Part shown: piece by piece, positions 27,286 through 35,965 of the stretch
Position numbering within the stretch: position 1 is the stretch's first letter
How the letters are laid out: every line of letters starts with the position of its first letter
Assembly (NCBI GenBank): GCA_016711085.1
Contig: JADJTR010000001.1
Span: forward strand, 372,001-436,000
Reading direction: 5' to 3'
DNA length: 64,000 nucleotides
Source of the DNA: Phyllobacteriaceae bacterium
Lineage (GTDB): Bacteria; Pseudomonadota; Alphaproteobacteria; Rhizobiales; Rhizobiaceae
The notes under the pieces: generated by a model
What the model was told of the DNA's origin: nothing
Database searches by the model: none
What the model saw: the letters and a program-made list of their open reading frames with translations, nothing else
Made by a program: the position numbers and the translations under genes

Positions 27286-28629
27286 ATGAAATCCGACCGG
27301 AATTCCCACAAACTCGCCGACGCGGTCACGGCGTTGGTCGAGGCGGCCCGCAAGGCGGGCGCCGACGCAGCCGATGCCGTCGCCGTCCGTGGCGCTTCGC
27401 GTTCGGTTTCGGTGCGTCTGGGCAAGGTCGAAGCCACCGAATCATCCGAAAGCGACGATCTGTCCCTGCGCGTCTTTGTCGGACGGCGCGTGGCTAGCGT
27501 TTCGGCCAATGCCGGCGCCGATCCGGCCAGGCTGGCCGAACGCGCCGTGGCCATGGCGCGGGTGTCTCCTGAAGATCCCCACCAGCAAATTGCCGAGCCT
27601 TCGCAACTGGCGCAGGGCGATCTCGATCTCGATCTCCTCGATGATTCCGATATCGCCACCGCCCGCCTGACCGAGGATGCGCTGGCGACCGAGGCGGCCG
27701 CGCTCGCCGTCGGCGGAGTAACGAATTCCGGCGGCGGTTCGGCCAGCGCCGGCTCGGGCGGCCTGGTTCTGGCGACCAGCGCGGGATTTCTCGGAACCTA
27801 TCTCGCCACGCGCTTCGGCCGTTCGGTCAGTGTCATCGCCGAGCGCGACGGAAAAATGGAGCGCGATTGGGACTATTCCTCCCGTCTGCATTTTGCCGAT
27901 CTCGACGCGGCGGAGGTGGTCGGCCGCCGCGCCGGCGAACGGGCGGTGAAACGGCTCGGGGCGAAGAAGCCAAGGACCGGGCCGATGTCCGTCGTCTTCG
28001 ATCCGCGCGTGGCGCGCGGCCTCGCCGGTTCTCTCGCCGCCGCCATCAATGGCGCATCCGTTGCGCGCAAGACCTCGTTCCTTCGTGACCGCATGGGCGA
28101 GGCTGTCGCCAATCCGGCGATCACGCTCGTCGACGATCCGCAGCTACGTCGCGGCCAGGCCTCGCGGCCGTTCGACGGCGAAGGCCTGCGCGGCCAGCGC
28201 CTCGCCATGGTCGAAAACGGCGTGCTCCATCATTGGTTCCTGTCGCTGTCCGCCGCCCATGAACTCGGCTTGGCGACCAACGGGCGCGGCGTGCGCTCCG
28301 CCTCCTCGGTGTCGCCAGCTTCCACCAATGTCTGGATCGAGCCGGGCGCGGTATCGGCCGCCTCCATGATCGGCGCAATCGCCGATGGCGTGTACATCAC
28401 CGAGGTGTTCGGCCAGGGCGTCAACATGGTGACCGGCGAATACAGCCGCGGCGCGTCCGGTTTCCTCATCCAGAACGGCGAACTGACTGCGCCGGTCAGC
28501 GAATTCACCATAGCCTCGAACCTGAAGGACATGTTCCGGTCGATGATTCCGGCCGACGACCTCGACCGGAATTACGCCACCGCCGCGCCGACGCTTTTCA
28601 TCGGGACCATGACCGTGGCCGGCGCCTGA
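27286..28629 (+). CDS. pmbA: TldD/PmbA family metalloprotease-related protein PmbA (TldE)
   Basis: 447 residues. PmbA/TldE partners TldD, a zinc protease that degrades unfolded peptides and matures some modified peptides; TldE itself lacks the metal site. Visible signatures are FVGRRVASVSANAG, VVFDPRVARGLAGSLAAAINGASV, and the C-terminal FGQGVNMVTGEYSRGASGFLI. ATG 27286 was chosen for family length. tldD is not in the window. It is followed closely by the CysQ-like gene. Confidence 0.93.
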   Translation: MKSDRNSHKLADAVTALVEAARKAGADAADAVAVRGASRSVSVRLGKVEATESSESDDLSLRVFVGRRVASVSANAGADPARLAERAVAMARVSPEDPHQQIAEPSQLAQGDLDLDLLDDSDIATARLTEDALATEAAALAVGGVTNSGGGSASAGSGGLVLATSAGFLGTYLATRFGRSVSVIAERDGKMERDWDYSSRLHFADLDAAEVVGRRAGERAVKRLGAKKPRTGPMSVVFDPRVARGLAGSLAAAINGASVARKTSFLRDRMGEAVANPAITLVDDPQLRRGQASRPFDGEGLRGQRLAMVENGVLHHWFLSLSAAHELGLATNGRGVRSASSVSPASTNVWIEPGAVSAASMIGAIADGVYITEVFGQGVNMVTGEYSRGASGFLIQNGELTAPVSEFTIASNLKDMFRSMIPADDLDRNYATAAPTLFIGTMTVAGA

Positions 28630-28693
28630 TTCCCCTTTTATCGGCGATCTCGATCTGATCGCCGCCGCCGCGCGGGAGGCGGGAGCGATCGCG

Positions 28694-29410
28694 ATGCGCT
28701 ATTTCCGCGCCGACCCGCAGGTCTGGATGAAAGACGGTCAATCGCCGGTCAGCGAGGCTGATCTCGCCGTCGACGCCCGCTTGCGCGACATTTTGATGTC
28801 GGCCCGCCCCGGCTATGGCTGGTTGTCTGAGGAAACCGCCGACGATCCGGCCCGTCTGACCTGCCGGCGCACTTTCGTGGTCGATCCGATCGACGGCACC
28901 CGGGCTTTCATCGCCGGTTCGCGCCAATGGTGCGTCAGCATCGCCATCGTCGAGGATGGCCGGGCCATCGTCGGCGTGCTCGACGCGCCGGCCAAGGGCG
29001 GAACATACCGCGCCTCGCGGGGCGGAGGCGCGTGGCTCGCCGACCGGGCGCTGCGCGTCGCGCCGGAGCGCCGGCCGATCCGCGTCGCCGGCCCGAAGGC
29101 GATGATCGACCGCGCCGAAGCGGCAACCGGCCTCGTTTTCGACCGCGCCGGCTATGTGCCTTCGCTGGCGTTGCGCTTGGCCTATGTGGCGTCCGGCGAT
29201 ATCGACGCAGCTTTGGTCAAGGTCAATGCGCACGACTGGGACATCGCGGCCGCCGATCTTCTTCTCGAGGAGGCCGGCGGAACACTGCTCGACCGGGCCG
29301 GAGCGCGGCCGCATCTGGCCGGCGCCGATCCGCGCCTCGGCGAGCTGGTGGCGGGCGGCAGCGCGGCCAGGACGCTGTTGCCGACGCTGGCCGCCGACAT
29401 GCGCCAATAA
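28694..29410 (+). CDS. CysQ/inositol monophosphatase-family phosphatase
   Basis: 238 residues from the first in-frame ATG. Metal-site motifs of the Li+-sensitive phosphatases are present: SEADLAVD, WLSEETAD, VVDPIDGTRAFI and, near the C-terminus, HDWDIAAADLLLEEAGG. These enzymes hydrolyse PAP (3'(2'),5'-bisphosphate) or inositol phosphates. The frame continues upstream with homologous-looking codons (IGDLDLIAAAAREAGAIAM) to a stop at 28610, but that stretch has no ATG, GTG or TTG. Either a non-canonical start is used, the gene is N-terminally shortened, or a base error hides the start. Lies 64 bases after pmbA. Confidence 0.85.
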   Translation: MRYFRADPQVWMKDGQSPVSEADLAVDARLRDILMSARPGYGWLSEETADDPARLTCRRTFVVDPIDGTRAFIAGSRQWCVSIAIVEDGRAIVGVLDAPAKGGTYRASRGGGAWLADRALRVAPERRPIRVAGPKAMIDRAEAATGLVFDRAGYVPSLALRLAYVASGDIDAALVKVNAHDWDIAAADLLLEEAGGTLLDRAGARPHLAGADPRLGELVAGGSAARTLLPTLAADMRQ

Positions 29411-29470
29411 AGGTTTCGTCGCCGGCCGAATTCGGCTATTCGGGCGGCGCTATCACCAATCGGGGCCTTC

Positions 29471-29737
29471 ATGAGCGACACGACCAGCGGCAAGCAACTG
29501 CTTCACTTCGTCTTCGGCGGCGAACTGGAAAAGCTCGGCAGCAATCGATTTCGCGATCTCGACAAGCTCGATATCGTCGGCGTTTTTCCGGACTATTCCT
29601 CCGCCCTGACCGCCTGGCGGGCCAAAGCGCAGGCGACGGTCGACAATGCCCATATGCGCTACTTCATCGTTCACATGCATCGTTTGCTGGAGCCGGGCGC
29701 GGTGGAGGTGCCGGCCGATGCCGCACGGGGAGGCTGA
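29471..29737 (+). CDS. DUF4170 family protein
   Basis: 88 residues. It matches the small DUF4170 family of alphaproteobacteria, with LLHFVFGGELEKLG, LDIVGVFPDYSSALTAWR and AHMRYFIVHMHRLLEP. Function is unknown, but the gene regularly precedes the DUF374 acyltransferase and waaA, as here, which suggests a role tied to lipopolysaccharide assembly. Its 3' end overlaps the acyltransferase gene by 20 bases. Confidence 0.88.
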   Translation: MSDTTSGKQLLHFVFGGELEKLGSNRFRDLDKLDIVGVFPDYSSALTAWRAKAQATVDNAHMRYFIVHMHRLLEPGAVEVPADAARGG

Positions 29738-30497
29738 AAAACCCACCGGATCGCAGCGCGGGCGATCGGAGTCGTCGCTGAAATCGGCTTGGCGGCGGAT
29801 ACGCCAGCCGCTGGCGCGCTCCGCGTTCGCCAAACATCTGGTCGCCGGTTCGTTCGACAGGTTTCTCCGATTGGTCCGGGCAACCAACCAAATCGCGCCT
29901 GGATCGACCGATTTGCCGGAGATTGTCATTCGGCACAGCCCGGCAATCGTCGCCCTTTGGCATGGCCAACATCTGCTCGCGCCCTACATGATGCCGGCCG
30001 GGGTGAAGGCGGTTGTCCTCGTTTCGCGCAGCGCCGATGCGGAGATCAATGCGCTGGTGTTGCAAAAGCTCGGAATCGGCGTCGTGCGCGGTTCGGGTGG
30101 GCGCGATCGCGCCCAAACGGTGGCCAAGGGCGGCGCGCCGGCTTTTCTTGCCTTGAAAAGGGCGCTCGAAGCCGGCAAGAACGTCTACATGATCGCCGAT
30201 GTCCCCCATGGCGTGCCGAGGCAATCCGGACTCGGCGTCGTCAAGCTCGCCCAGCTCACCGGCCGGCCGATCCTGCCCGTCGCGGGGGCGACGAGCCGCC
30301 GCAAGGTGATCGAGAAATCCTGGGACAAGACAACCTTCAATCTGCCTTTTGGACGGGTGGGCATCGCCGCCGGAGATCCCGTCTTCGTGCCGGCCGACGC
30401 CGACGATGCCGCTCTCGATTTTTGTCGCCGTCAAATTGATGCGATTCTCCAAGCGACGACCGAACGCGCCTATTCCCTGGCCGATCAAGCATCATGA
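29718..30497 (+). CDS. DUF374 lysophospholipid acyltransferase family protein
   Basis: 259 residues. SPAIVALWHGQHLLAPYM carries the H-x-x-L/H-type acyltransferase motif of the DUF374 group, followed by VLVSRSADAEI and GRPILPVAG. DUF374 proteins are related to LpxL/PlsC acyltransferases and sit beside waaA in many alphaproteobacteria. They may acylate lipid A or a related lipid, but the substrate is not established. The ATG at 29718 lies within the DUF4170 gene, and the 3' end overlaps waaA by 4 bases, so the cluster is a tight operon. No clear membrane span is seen. Confidence 0.88.
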   Translation: MPHGEAEKPTGSQRGRSESSLKSAWRRIRQPLARSAFAKHLVAGSFDRFLRLVRATNQIAPGSTDLPEIVIRHSPAIVALWHGQHLLAPYMMPAGVKAVVLVSRSADAEINALVLQKLGIGVVRGSGGRDRAQTVAKGGAPAFLALKRALEAGKNVYMIADVPHGVPRQSGLGVVKLAQLTGRPILPVAGATSRRKVIEKSWDKTTFNLPFGRVGIAAGDPVFVPADADDAALDFCRRQIDAILQATTERAYSLADQAS

Positions 30498-31822
30498 GCG
30501 CGCGCTGGGCCAGGTCCTTGCTGACGACTTACCGCCTTGCCGGCGCCGCAGCTTATCCCATGATCGGGCCCTATGTCGCGTGGCGCGCAGCCAAGGGCAA
30601 GGAAGACCCGGCGCGCCGGCGCGAGCGGTACGGTTTCGCCTCGCGCGAACGGCCGCCGGGGCCGGTGGTCTGGGTTCACGCCGCGTCGATCGGGGAAACA
30701 TCGGCCGTGATGCCGTTGATCCACAAATTGTCCGATGAGGGTGTCGCCATCGTATTGACCACCGGCACCACGACGTCGGCCCGAATGGCCGAAGAGCGGC
30801 TCGGCAAGCGCATCATCCACCAATATGTGCCGCTCGACCTCAAACCGGCGGTGTCCAGGTTTCTTGCGCACTGGTTACCCGATCTGGCCGTATTCGCCGA
30901 ATCGGAACTGTGGCCGATGACCATTCTCGAACTTGGCGCGCGCCGCGTGCCGCAGGTTCTTGTCAACGCGCGACTGTCCGATCGCTCGTTTGCCTCCTGG
31001 CGCAAACGGCTCTGGCTGGCCGAGGCGCTGTTTGAAAACCTGTCGCTGGTGGTGGCGCAGTCGAGTGTCGACGGCGACCGGTTTTCCGAACTCGGCGCCC
31101 GACCGGTTCATGTCTCCGGCAATCTGAAGACCGATACGCCGCCTCCGCCTGCCGATGACGACGCGCTCGCGGCGCTCCGCCAGCAAATCGGCGCGCGGCC
31201 GACCTGGGCTGCGGTATCCACCCATGAAGGCGAGGAAGTTGTCGCCGCCGAGGTGCATCGCCTTCTCGCATCGCGCCACCGTGATCTCCTGACCATTGTC
31301 GTGCCGCGCCATCCTGAGCGCGCCGCGGCGCTGGAGGCGCAAATCCGTGGCCTCGGGCTCGACGTGGCGCGGCGGAGCCGACACGATCCGGTCACTGCCG
31401 AAACCGACATTCTGATTGGCGACACCATCGGCGACATGGGTCTTTATCTGCGCCTGACGGAAATAGCCTTTGTCGGCCGCTCGATGACGGCCGAAGGCGG
31501 CCAGAATCCGCTGGAGCCGGCGATGCTGTCGACGGCGGTCCTGACCGGCCATGGCGTCCACAATTTTCGCGAAGCCTATGACCAACTCGTGCGCGGCGGC
31601 GGCGCGCGTTTTGTCAAGGACCGGGAAATGCTGGCCGGGGCGGTGAACTATCTGCTGAAAAACCCGGAAACGCGCCGCGCCATGGCGTCGGCCGGACTGA
31701 AGACGGTTACGGCTTTGCGCGGTTCTCTCGACCGGACGCTGCGTGCGCTTGAACCGTTCATTCAGCCGCTGTTCGTCAAGGCGCGCATCGATTCCGCCGC
31801 CCGGCGCACCGCTTCGCGATGA
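30494..31822 (+). CDS. waaA: 3-deoxy-D-manno-octulosonic acid transferase
   Basis: 442 residues. Transfers Kdo from CMP-Kdo to lipid IVA at the inner face of the cytoplasmic membrane. An N-terminal helix precedes the GT30 fold: VVWVHAASIGETSAVMPLI, FAESELWP, LVNARLSDRSF, and later FVGRSMTAEGGQNPLEPA with VLTGHGVHNF. Start ATG overlaps the acyltransferase stop (ATGA), and the stop overlaps the lpxK start the same way. Together with LpxK this completes Kdo2-lipid A formation. Confidence 0.96.
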   Translation: MSARWARSLLTTYRLAGAAAYPMIGPYVAWRAAKGKEDPARRRERYGFASRERPPGPVVWVHAASIGETSAVMPLIHKLSDEGVAIVLTTGTTTSARMAEERLGKRIIHQYVPLDLKPAVSRFLAHWLPDLAVFAESELWPMTILELGARRVPQVLVNARLSDRSFASWRKRLWLAEALFENLSLVVAQSSVDGDRFSELGARPVHVSGNLKTDTPPPPADDDALAALRQQIGARPTWAAVSTHEGEEVVAAEVHRLLASRHRDLLTIVVPRHPERAAALEAQIRGLGLDVARRSRHDPVTAETDILIGDTIGDMGLYLRLTEIAFVGRSMTAEGGQNPLEPAMLSTAVLTGHGVHNFREAYDQLVRGGGARFVKDREMLAGAVNYLLKNPETRRAMASAGLKTVTALRGSLDRTLRALEPFIQPLFVKARIDSAARRTASR

Positions 31823-32840
31823 TTTCGGAATCGCCGCCCTTCTGGTGGGAAAAACCCGATTGGCGCGCCTTGGCGCTGACGCCATTCGCCGCGATCTACG
31901 GTGCGGCGGCGACGTGGCGCATGGACAACGCCGCGCCGAAGGCGGTCGCCGCGCCGGTGATGTGCATCGGCAATTTCACCGTCGGCGGCGCCGGCAAGAC
32001 GCCGACCGCGATCGCCCTGGCGCAAGCGGCGCGCGCCCTCGGCCGCCAGCCCGGTTTCGTTTCGCGCGGCCATGGCGGCATCCTGGACAGGGCCCGCCTC
32101 GTCTACGCCGCGCACGATGGTCCCGCCATTGTCGGCGACGAGGCGCTGCTGCTCGCCGCCGTGGCCCCGACGGCCGTCGGCGTCGACCGGCATGCGGCAG
32201 CCGAAACGCTGATCGCCGCCGGCTGCGATTTCGTCATCATGGATGACGGCTTCCAAAGCCGCCGCCTGGCCTGGGATTTCGCCCTCGTCGTCGTCGACGC
32301 GGCGCACGGGCTCGGCAATGGCATGGTTCTGCCGGCCGGGCCAATGCGGGCGCCGCTTGGCGTCCAGGCGCGCCATGCCGACGCCTTGCTTGTGGTCGGC
32401 GAAGGCGACGCGGCAGCGCTGGCGATTCGCGCCTGCGCCCGCGCCGCCAAGCCGTTGCGCGCCGCCCGCCTGGCGACGCGCGACGCCGGCCGTTTCGCCG
32501 GCCGGCGTTGCCTGGCGTTCAGCGGCATCGGCCATCCGCGGAAATTTTTCGACGCGCTCGCCGCCGCCGGCGCCGACATTGTCCGCGAGCGGTCGTTTCC
32601 CGATCACCACATGTTTTCCGAAGACGATTGCCGCGAATTGAAAGCGGAATCCGAAGCGCTCGTCGCGATCCCGGTGACGACGGCCAGGACCATGTCCGCC
32701 TCGCCGATGGCCGGGCCGAGGCGAGGGAGCTGGCCGCGATGACCGAAATTCTGGCGGTGGAGATGGTTTTCGAACCCGAAAGCGCCGGCGAGGCGCTGGT
32801 GCGCGAAACCCTCGACCGCTTCGGGGCGAAGCGGTTCTAG
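31819..32840 (+). pseudogene. lpxK: Tetraacyldisaccharide 4'-kinase LpxK, frameshifted near the 3' end
   Basis: LpxK phosphorylates the 4' position of the lipid A disaccharide. Walker A (CIGNFTVGGAGKTPTAIALA), FIMDDGFQSRRLAWDFALVV and LAFSGIGHPRKFF are intact. At about 32686 the sequence reads VTTARTMS, while the +2 frame gives the family-typical VTTA-KDHVRLAD and continues to AVEMVFEPESAG and a stop at 32840. One missing A (AAGGAC read as AGGAC) would restore 340 residues. LpxK is essential in most Gram-negatives, so an assembly error is likely. It is the last gene of the waaA operon and is convergent with the DUF2093 gene. Confidence 0.9.
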
Positions 32841-33067
32841 CCGCGCTGGCGCAGTCCCGGGTTCATCTCGATTTCACGCGCCAGCGAGGCCGCCGCGTCG
32901 ACATAGGCTTCCTGGCGGTCGACGCTCCAGTATTTCAGTTCGTCGAGCGGGATCATTTGGCCGGTGACGGCGCAGCGCACATGCGATCCCGGACTGACGA
33001 CCTGGAAATCGCCATCGAGGTAGCGGATGCGGGCTTCGCGCGCGCCGGGGCCTTCGAACCTGTTCAT
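32837..33067 (-). CDS. DUF2093 domain protein
   Basis: 76 residues, characteristic of the small alphaproteobacterial DUF2093 family. MNRFEGPGAREARIRYLDGD leads to SHVRCAVTGQMIPLDELKYW, in which a Cys-x-x-Thr-Gly segment resembles half a zinc-binding turn. ATG 33067 is preferred over the GTG six codons upstream because GGAAGAG lies at a good distance. Function unknown. It follows mutL by 40 bases on the same strand and probably belongs to its transcript. Confidence 0.85.
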   Translation of the reverse strand: MNRFEGPGAREARIRYLDGDFQVVSPGSHVRCAVTGQMIPLDELKYWSVDRQEAYVDAAASLAREIEMNPGLRQRG

Positions 33068-33107
33068 CGCCGTCTCTTCCGCCACAAAGCGGGCCGGGCG
33101 TCAAGCA

Positions 33108-34865
33108 TCACCGCCGTCCGAAGAGCCTCTCGATATCGGCCAGTTTCAGTTCGATGAAGGTCGGGCGGCCATGGTTGCAGGTCGCCGATTCGGGCACCTC
33201 CTCCATGCGCCGCAGCAGCGCGTTCATCTCGTCCGCGCGCATGCGCCGGCCGGATCTGACCGAACCGTGGCAGGCCATGGTCGAGGCGATGCGGTCGAGG
33301 CGGCGTTTCAGCCCCTCGGCGGTATCGCTGTCGGCGATCTCGTCGGCAAGGTCGCGCACCAGCCCGGCCGCGTCGCATTCGCCGAGCATCGACGGCGTCG
33401 CCCGGACCGCGACCGCGCCCGGACCGAATCGCTCCAGCTCCAGCCCGAAACGGAAAAGCGTCGCCGCATGCGTCGCCAGCCGCTCGACATCGTCGGCCGG
33501 CAATTCGACCACTTCGGGGATCAGCAGCATTTGCGCGTGAAGCACCCGGCTCTCCAGGGCCGTCTTCATCGCCTCGTAGACGAGGCGCTCGTGGGCGGCG
33601 TGCTGGTCGACGATGACGAGCGAATCCTCCGTCTGCGCAACGATGTAGTTCTCGTGGATCTGCGCCCGCGCCGCGCCAAGCCGACCGGCGGTAACCGGCG
33701 CGTCGTCGGCCCGCGCCGAAGGCGCCGTGACGAAGGCGGCCTGTTTCGCCTCGCCGAAGCCGGCAAGCGGACGGAAGGGCGATTGCGCCACGCTCCAGCC
33801 TTGCGCCGGGGCCGGGCGAACCCCCTGCGGGCGAAACGCCGCGGCAAGCGCGCCGGCGTTCGAGGTCGCCGCAAGCGGTCCGGCGGCGCCGAGCGCCTCG
33901 CGGATCGCGCCGACGACCAGCCCGCGCACCAGGCCCGGATCGCGAAAGCGCACATCGGCCTTGGCCGGATGGACATTGACGTCGACGAGAGCCGGGTCGA
34001 GGTCGATGAACAGGGCGCAAACGGCGTGGCGGTCGGAAGCCAGCCGGTCAGCATAGGCGCCGCGAATCGCCCCGGCGAGCATCTTGTCCTTCACCGGCCG
34101 GCCATTGACGTGGATGAACTGGTGAAGCGCGTTACCGCGCGAAAACGCCGGCGGCGAGGTGAAGCCGGTGAGCTGAACGCCCTCGCGTTCCGCGTCGATT
34201 TCGACCGCGTTATCGCGGAATTCCGCGCCGAGCACCTGGGCGGCCCGCGCCAGCCGGTCGGGCGTCGCCGCAAGGTCGAGCGTCGCGCGGTCGCCGCCCG
34301 AAAGCGTGAAACGCACGGCTGGAAAACCGCAGGCGAGCCGCTTGACCACGTCGGAAATCGCCGTCGCCTCGGCCCGTTCGCCCTTCATGAATTTGAGCCG
34401 GGCCGGCGTGGCGAAAAACAGGTCGCGCACTTCGACCAGCGTGCCGGCATTGGCCGCCGCCGGCCTTGGCCCGGCGATGCGCCCGCCCTCGACGAGGATT
34501 TCGGCGCCTTCCGCGCCGGCCGTGCGCGAGCGCAAGGTCAGCCGCGACACCGCGCCGATCGACGGCAGCGCCTCGCCGCGAAAACCGAGAAAACGGATAT
34601 CGTGGATGTCGCCGGCCAGTTTCGAGGTGCAATGGCGCGCCACGGCGAGCGGCAGTTCGGCCACCGGAATGCCGCCGCCATTATCGGCGACGCGGATCAG
34701 GGTGAGCCCGCCGCCGCCGGTGACGATCTCGATGCGGGTCGCGCCGGCGTCGAGCGCGTTCTCGACCAGTTCCTTGACCACGCTCGCCGGCCGTTCGACC
34801 ACCTCGCCGGCGGCGATGCGGTTGACCATGGTTTCGGGAAGGAGCCGGATCGTCATCGCGGACAT
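33108..34865 (-). CDS. mutL: DNA mismatch repair protein MutL
   Basis: 585 residues. The N-terminal GHKL ATPase has all motifs: IAAGEVVERPASVVKELVEN, DNGGGIPVAELPLA and FLGFRGEALPSIGAVSRL. The C-terminal domain contains VDQHAAHERLVYEAM, a perfect match to the DQHA(X)2E(X)4E metal-binding motif. This MutL is therefore a latent nicking endonuclease, as in bacteria without MutH. A variable Ala/Pro-rich linker joins the domains. An alternative start is the ATG three codons in. Upstream is a long repeat-filled intergenic region. Confidence 0.96.
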   Translation of the reverse strand: MSAMTIRLLPETMVNRIAAGEVVERPASVVKELVENALDAGATRIEIVTGGGGLTLIRVADNGGGIPVAELPLAVARHCTSKLAGDIHDIRFLGFRGEALPSIGAVSRLTLRSRTAGAEGAEILVEGGRIAGPRPAAANAGTLVEVRDLFFATPARLKFMKGERAEATAISDVVKRLACGFPAVRFTLSGGDRATLDLAATPDRLARAAQVLGAEFRDNAVEIDAEREGVQLTGFTSPPAFSRGNALHQFIHVNGRPVKDKMLAGAIRGAYADRLASDRHAVCALFIDLDPALVDVNVHPAKADVRFRDPGLVRGLVVGAIREALGAAGPLAATSNAGALAAAFRPQGVRPAPAQGWSVAQSPFRPLAGFGEAKQAAFVTAPSARADDAPVTAGRLGAARAQIHENYIVAQTEDSLVIVDQHAAHERLVYEAMKTALESRVLHAQMLLIPEVVELPADDVERLATHAATLFRFGLELERFGPGAVAVRATPSMLGECDAAGLVRDLADEIADSDTAEGLKRRLDRIASTMACHGSVRSGRRMRADEMNALLRRMEEVPESATCNHGRPTFIELKLADIERLFGRR

Positions 34866-34951
34866 ATAGGGGGATTCGGGAGAAGGGGGGAGGGGCGTTT
34901 GACGCCGGACAAGCCCCCTCTCCGTCGCCCTTCGACAGGCTCAGGGCGGCC

Positions 34952-35022
34952 CCTCTCCCCGCAAGCGGGGCGAGGTTGAAGGCGCGGCGCCGGTTCAACC
35001 TCGCCCCATTCATGGGGAGAGG
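34952..35022. repeat. Large inverted repeat upstream of mutL
   Basis: Two 29-base arms (34952-34980 and 34994-35022) are complementary at about 24 positions; the mismatches cluster in the middle (GCAAG versus ATGAA), which is itself the loop of a CCCC/GGGG hairpin. The spacer is 13 bases. It could form a cruciform or a strong RNA hairpin. Confidence 0.85.
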
Positions 35023-35062
35023 TGGCGAGCGCGAGCGAGCCGGAGAGGGGCATGGTTTCTCC

Positions 35063-35228
35063 TCGCCACGCCCCGTTTCCGGTGTGGCTGTTGGCCCCCT
35101 CTCCGTCGGCTTCGCCGACACTTCCCCCCGGCGGGGGGAGGTTGAACCGCCGGGGAAGTCAGGGAAGACGGGCGGCCGAAGATCGCCTGTCTTTTGGTGT
35201 ATGTGCGACCTTGCGGCCGCCCGTCCGG
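35063..35228. repeat. Composite intergenic repeat, copy B, part 1
   Basis: 166 bases matching 11846-12005, with the same beginning (TCGCCACGCCCCGTTTCCGG) and the same terminal dyad (GACGGGCGGCCG at 35167-35178 and its complement at 35214-35225). It differs mainly in the central hairpin (CGTCGGCTTCGCCGAC) and a short insertion. Confidence 0.85.
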
Positions 35229-35423
35229 TGTTTTCGCCCCGGACTGTCGCCGTCATCGGCGCACGCAGCGCCTCGGGCCGTCCTGAAGGGCCGGAACCTG
35301 GGGTCTCCGACCATAGGACCAAACCGTCGCCCTCCGGTTCCGCACCGTCCCCCCGCCCCGGTCCCACCGGCTCATGAAACCGGGTTCCCTGTCGCGGGAG
35401 GCGGGGCGATTATGCGGCGGGCG

Positions 35424-35488
35424 CGGAGAAGGTGGACAGACTGACGAGGGCAGCAGGGGAATAAGGCAGCAGGGTATTGAAAAGGTTG
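35424..35488. repeat. Composite intergenic repeat, copy B, part 2
   Basis: 65 bases aligning without gaps to 12445-12509 and lying at a comparable distance from part 1. It ends GGTATTGAAAAGGTTG. Confidence 0.75.
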
Positions 35489-35965
35489 GGAAAAGGTGTG
35501 GCCGACGGCGGGCCTTACCTCTCCCCGCCGGTGAGCGACTGTCTTGGCGGTCAAGCGATTTGTTGGCGCCAAGGCTGGTTGTCCCTTATGATGGCGTTGA
35601 GGACAGCGAGGAATCCGGCCCCGCCTTGACTTCGCCGCCATTCTCACCGATATGAACCCAATGCGCGATGTCGCCGCTGCCGCGTGAGCAGCGGGTTTTC
35701 CCTGAAAAATCAGGCATCTCCAGCGGGCCGGCTTGCGGTTTCGCCTCGTCGCGCACGACAAAGACGCCGGCCGAGCCGGCGCAACTCCACCCAAGTTCCC
35801 TTTTTCACGCGGGGGTCTTGCCGGTCGGGCGGGAGACGGACATGCGGTCCGTCATCCATGCGCCGGCCGCAACCGCACCGCCATGCGCCGCCGGCAAGAA
35901 GCCGATGCGACGATCATGGCCTGACGCCGGGGCGAAAAGCGCCGCCGGCGATGTAAGGATATGTC

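Larger units (their letters stand above)
34866..35965. other. Repeat-rich intergenic block II
   Basis: 1.1 kb between mutL and the DEAD-box helicase, divergently transcribed, with no credible gene. It holds a large cruciform-type inverted repeat, both parts of the composite repeat shared with the block upstream of hisS, and several smaller dyads. The last ~300 bases before the helicase look like ordinary non-repetitive spacer. Confidence 0.75.

Noticed and set aside
35374..35955. Short plus-strand open frames before the helicase
   Set aside because: No ribosome binding site, no homology, and they overlap repeats and spacer.
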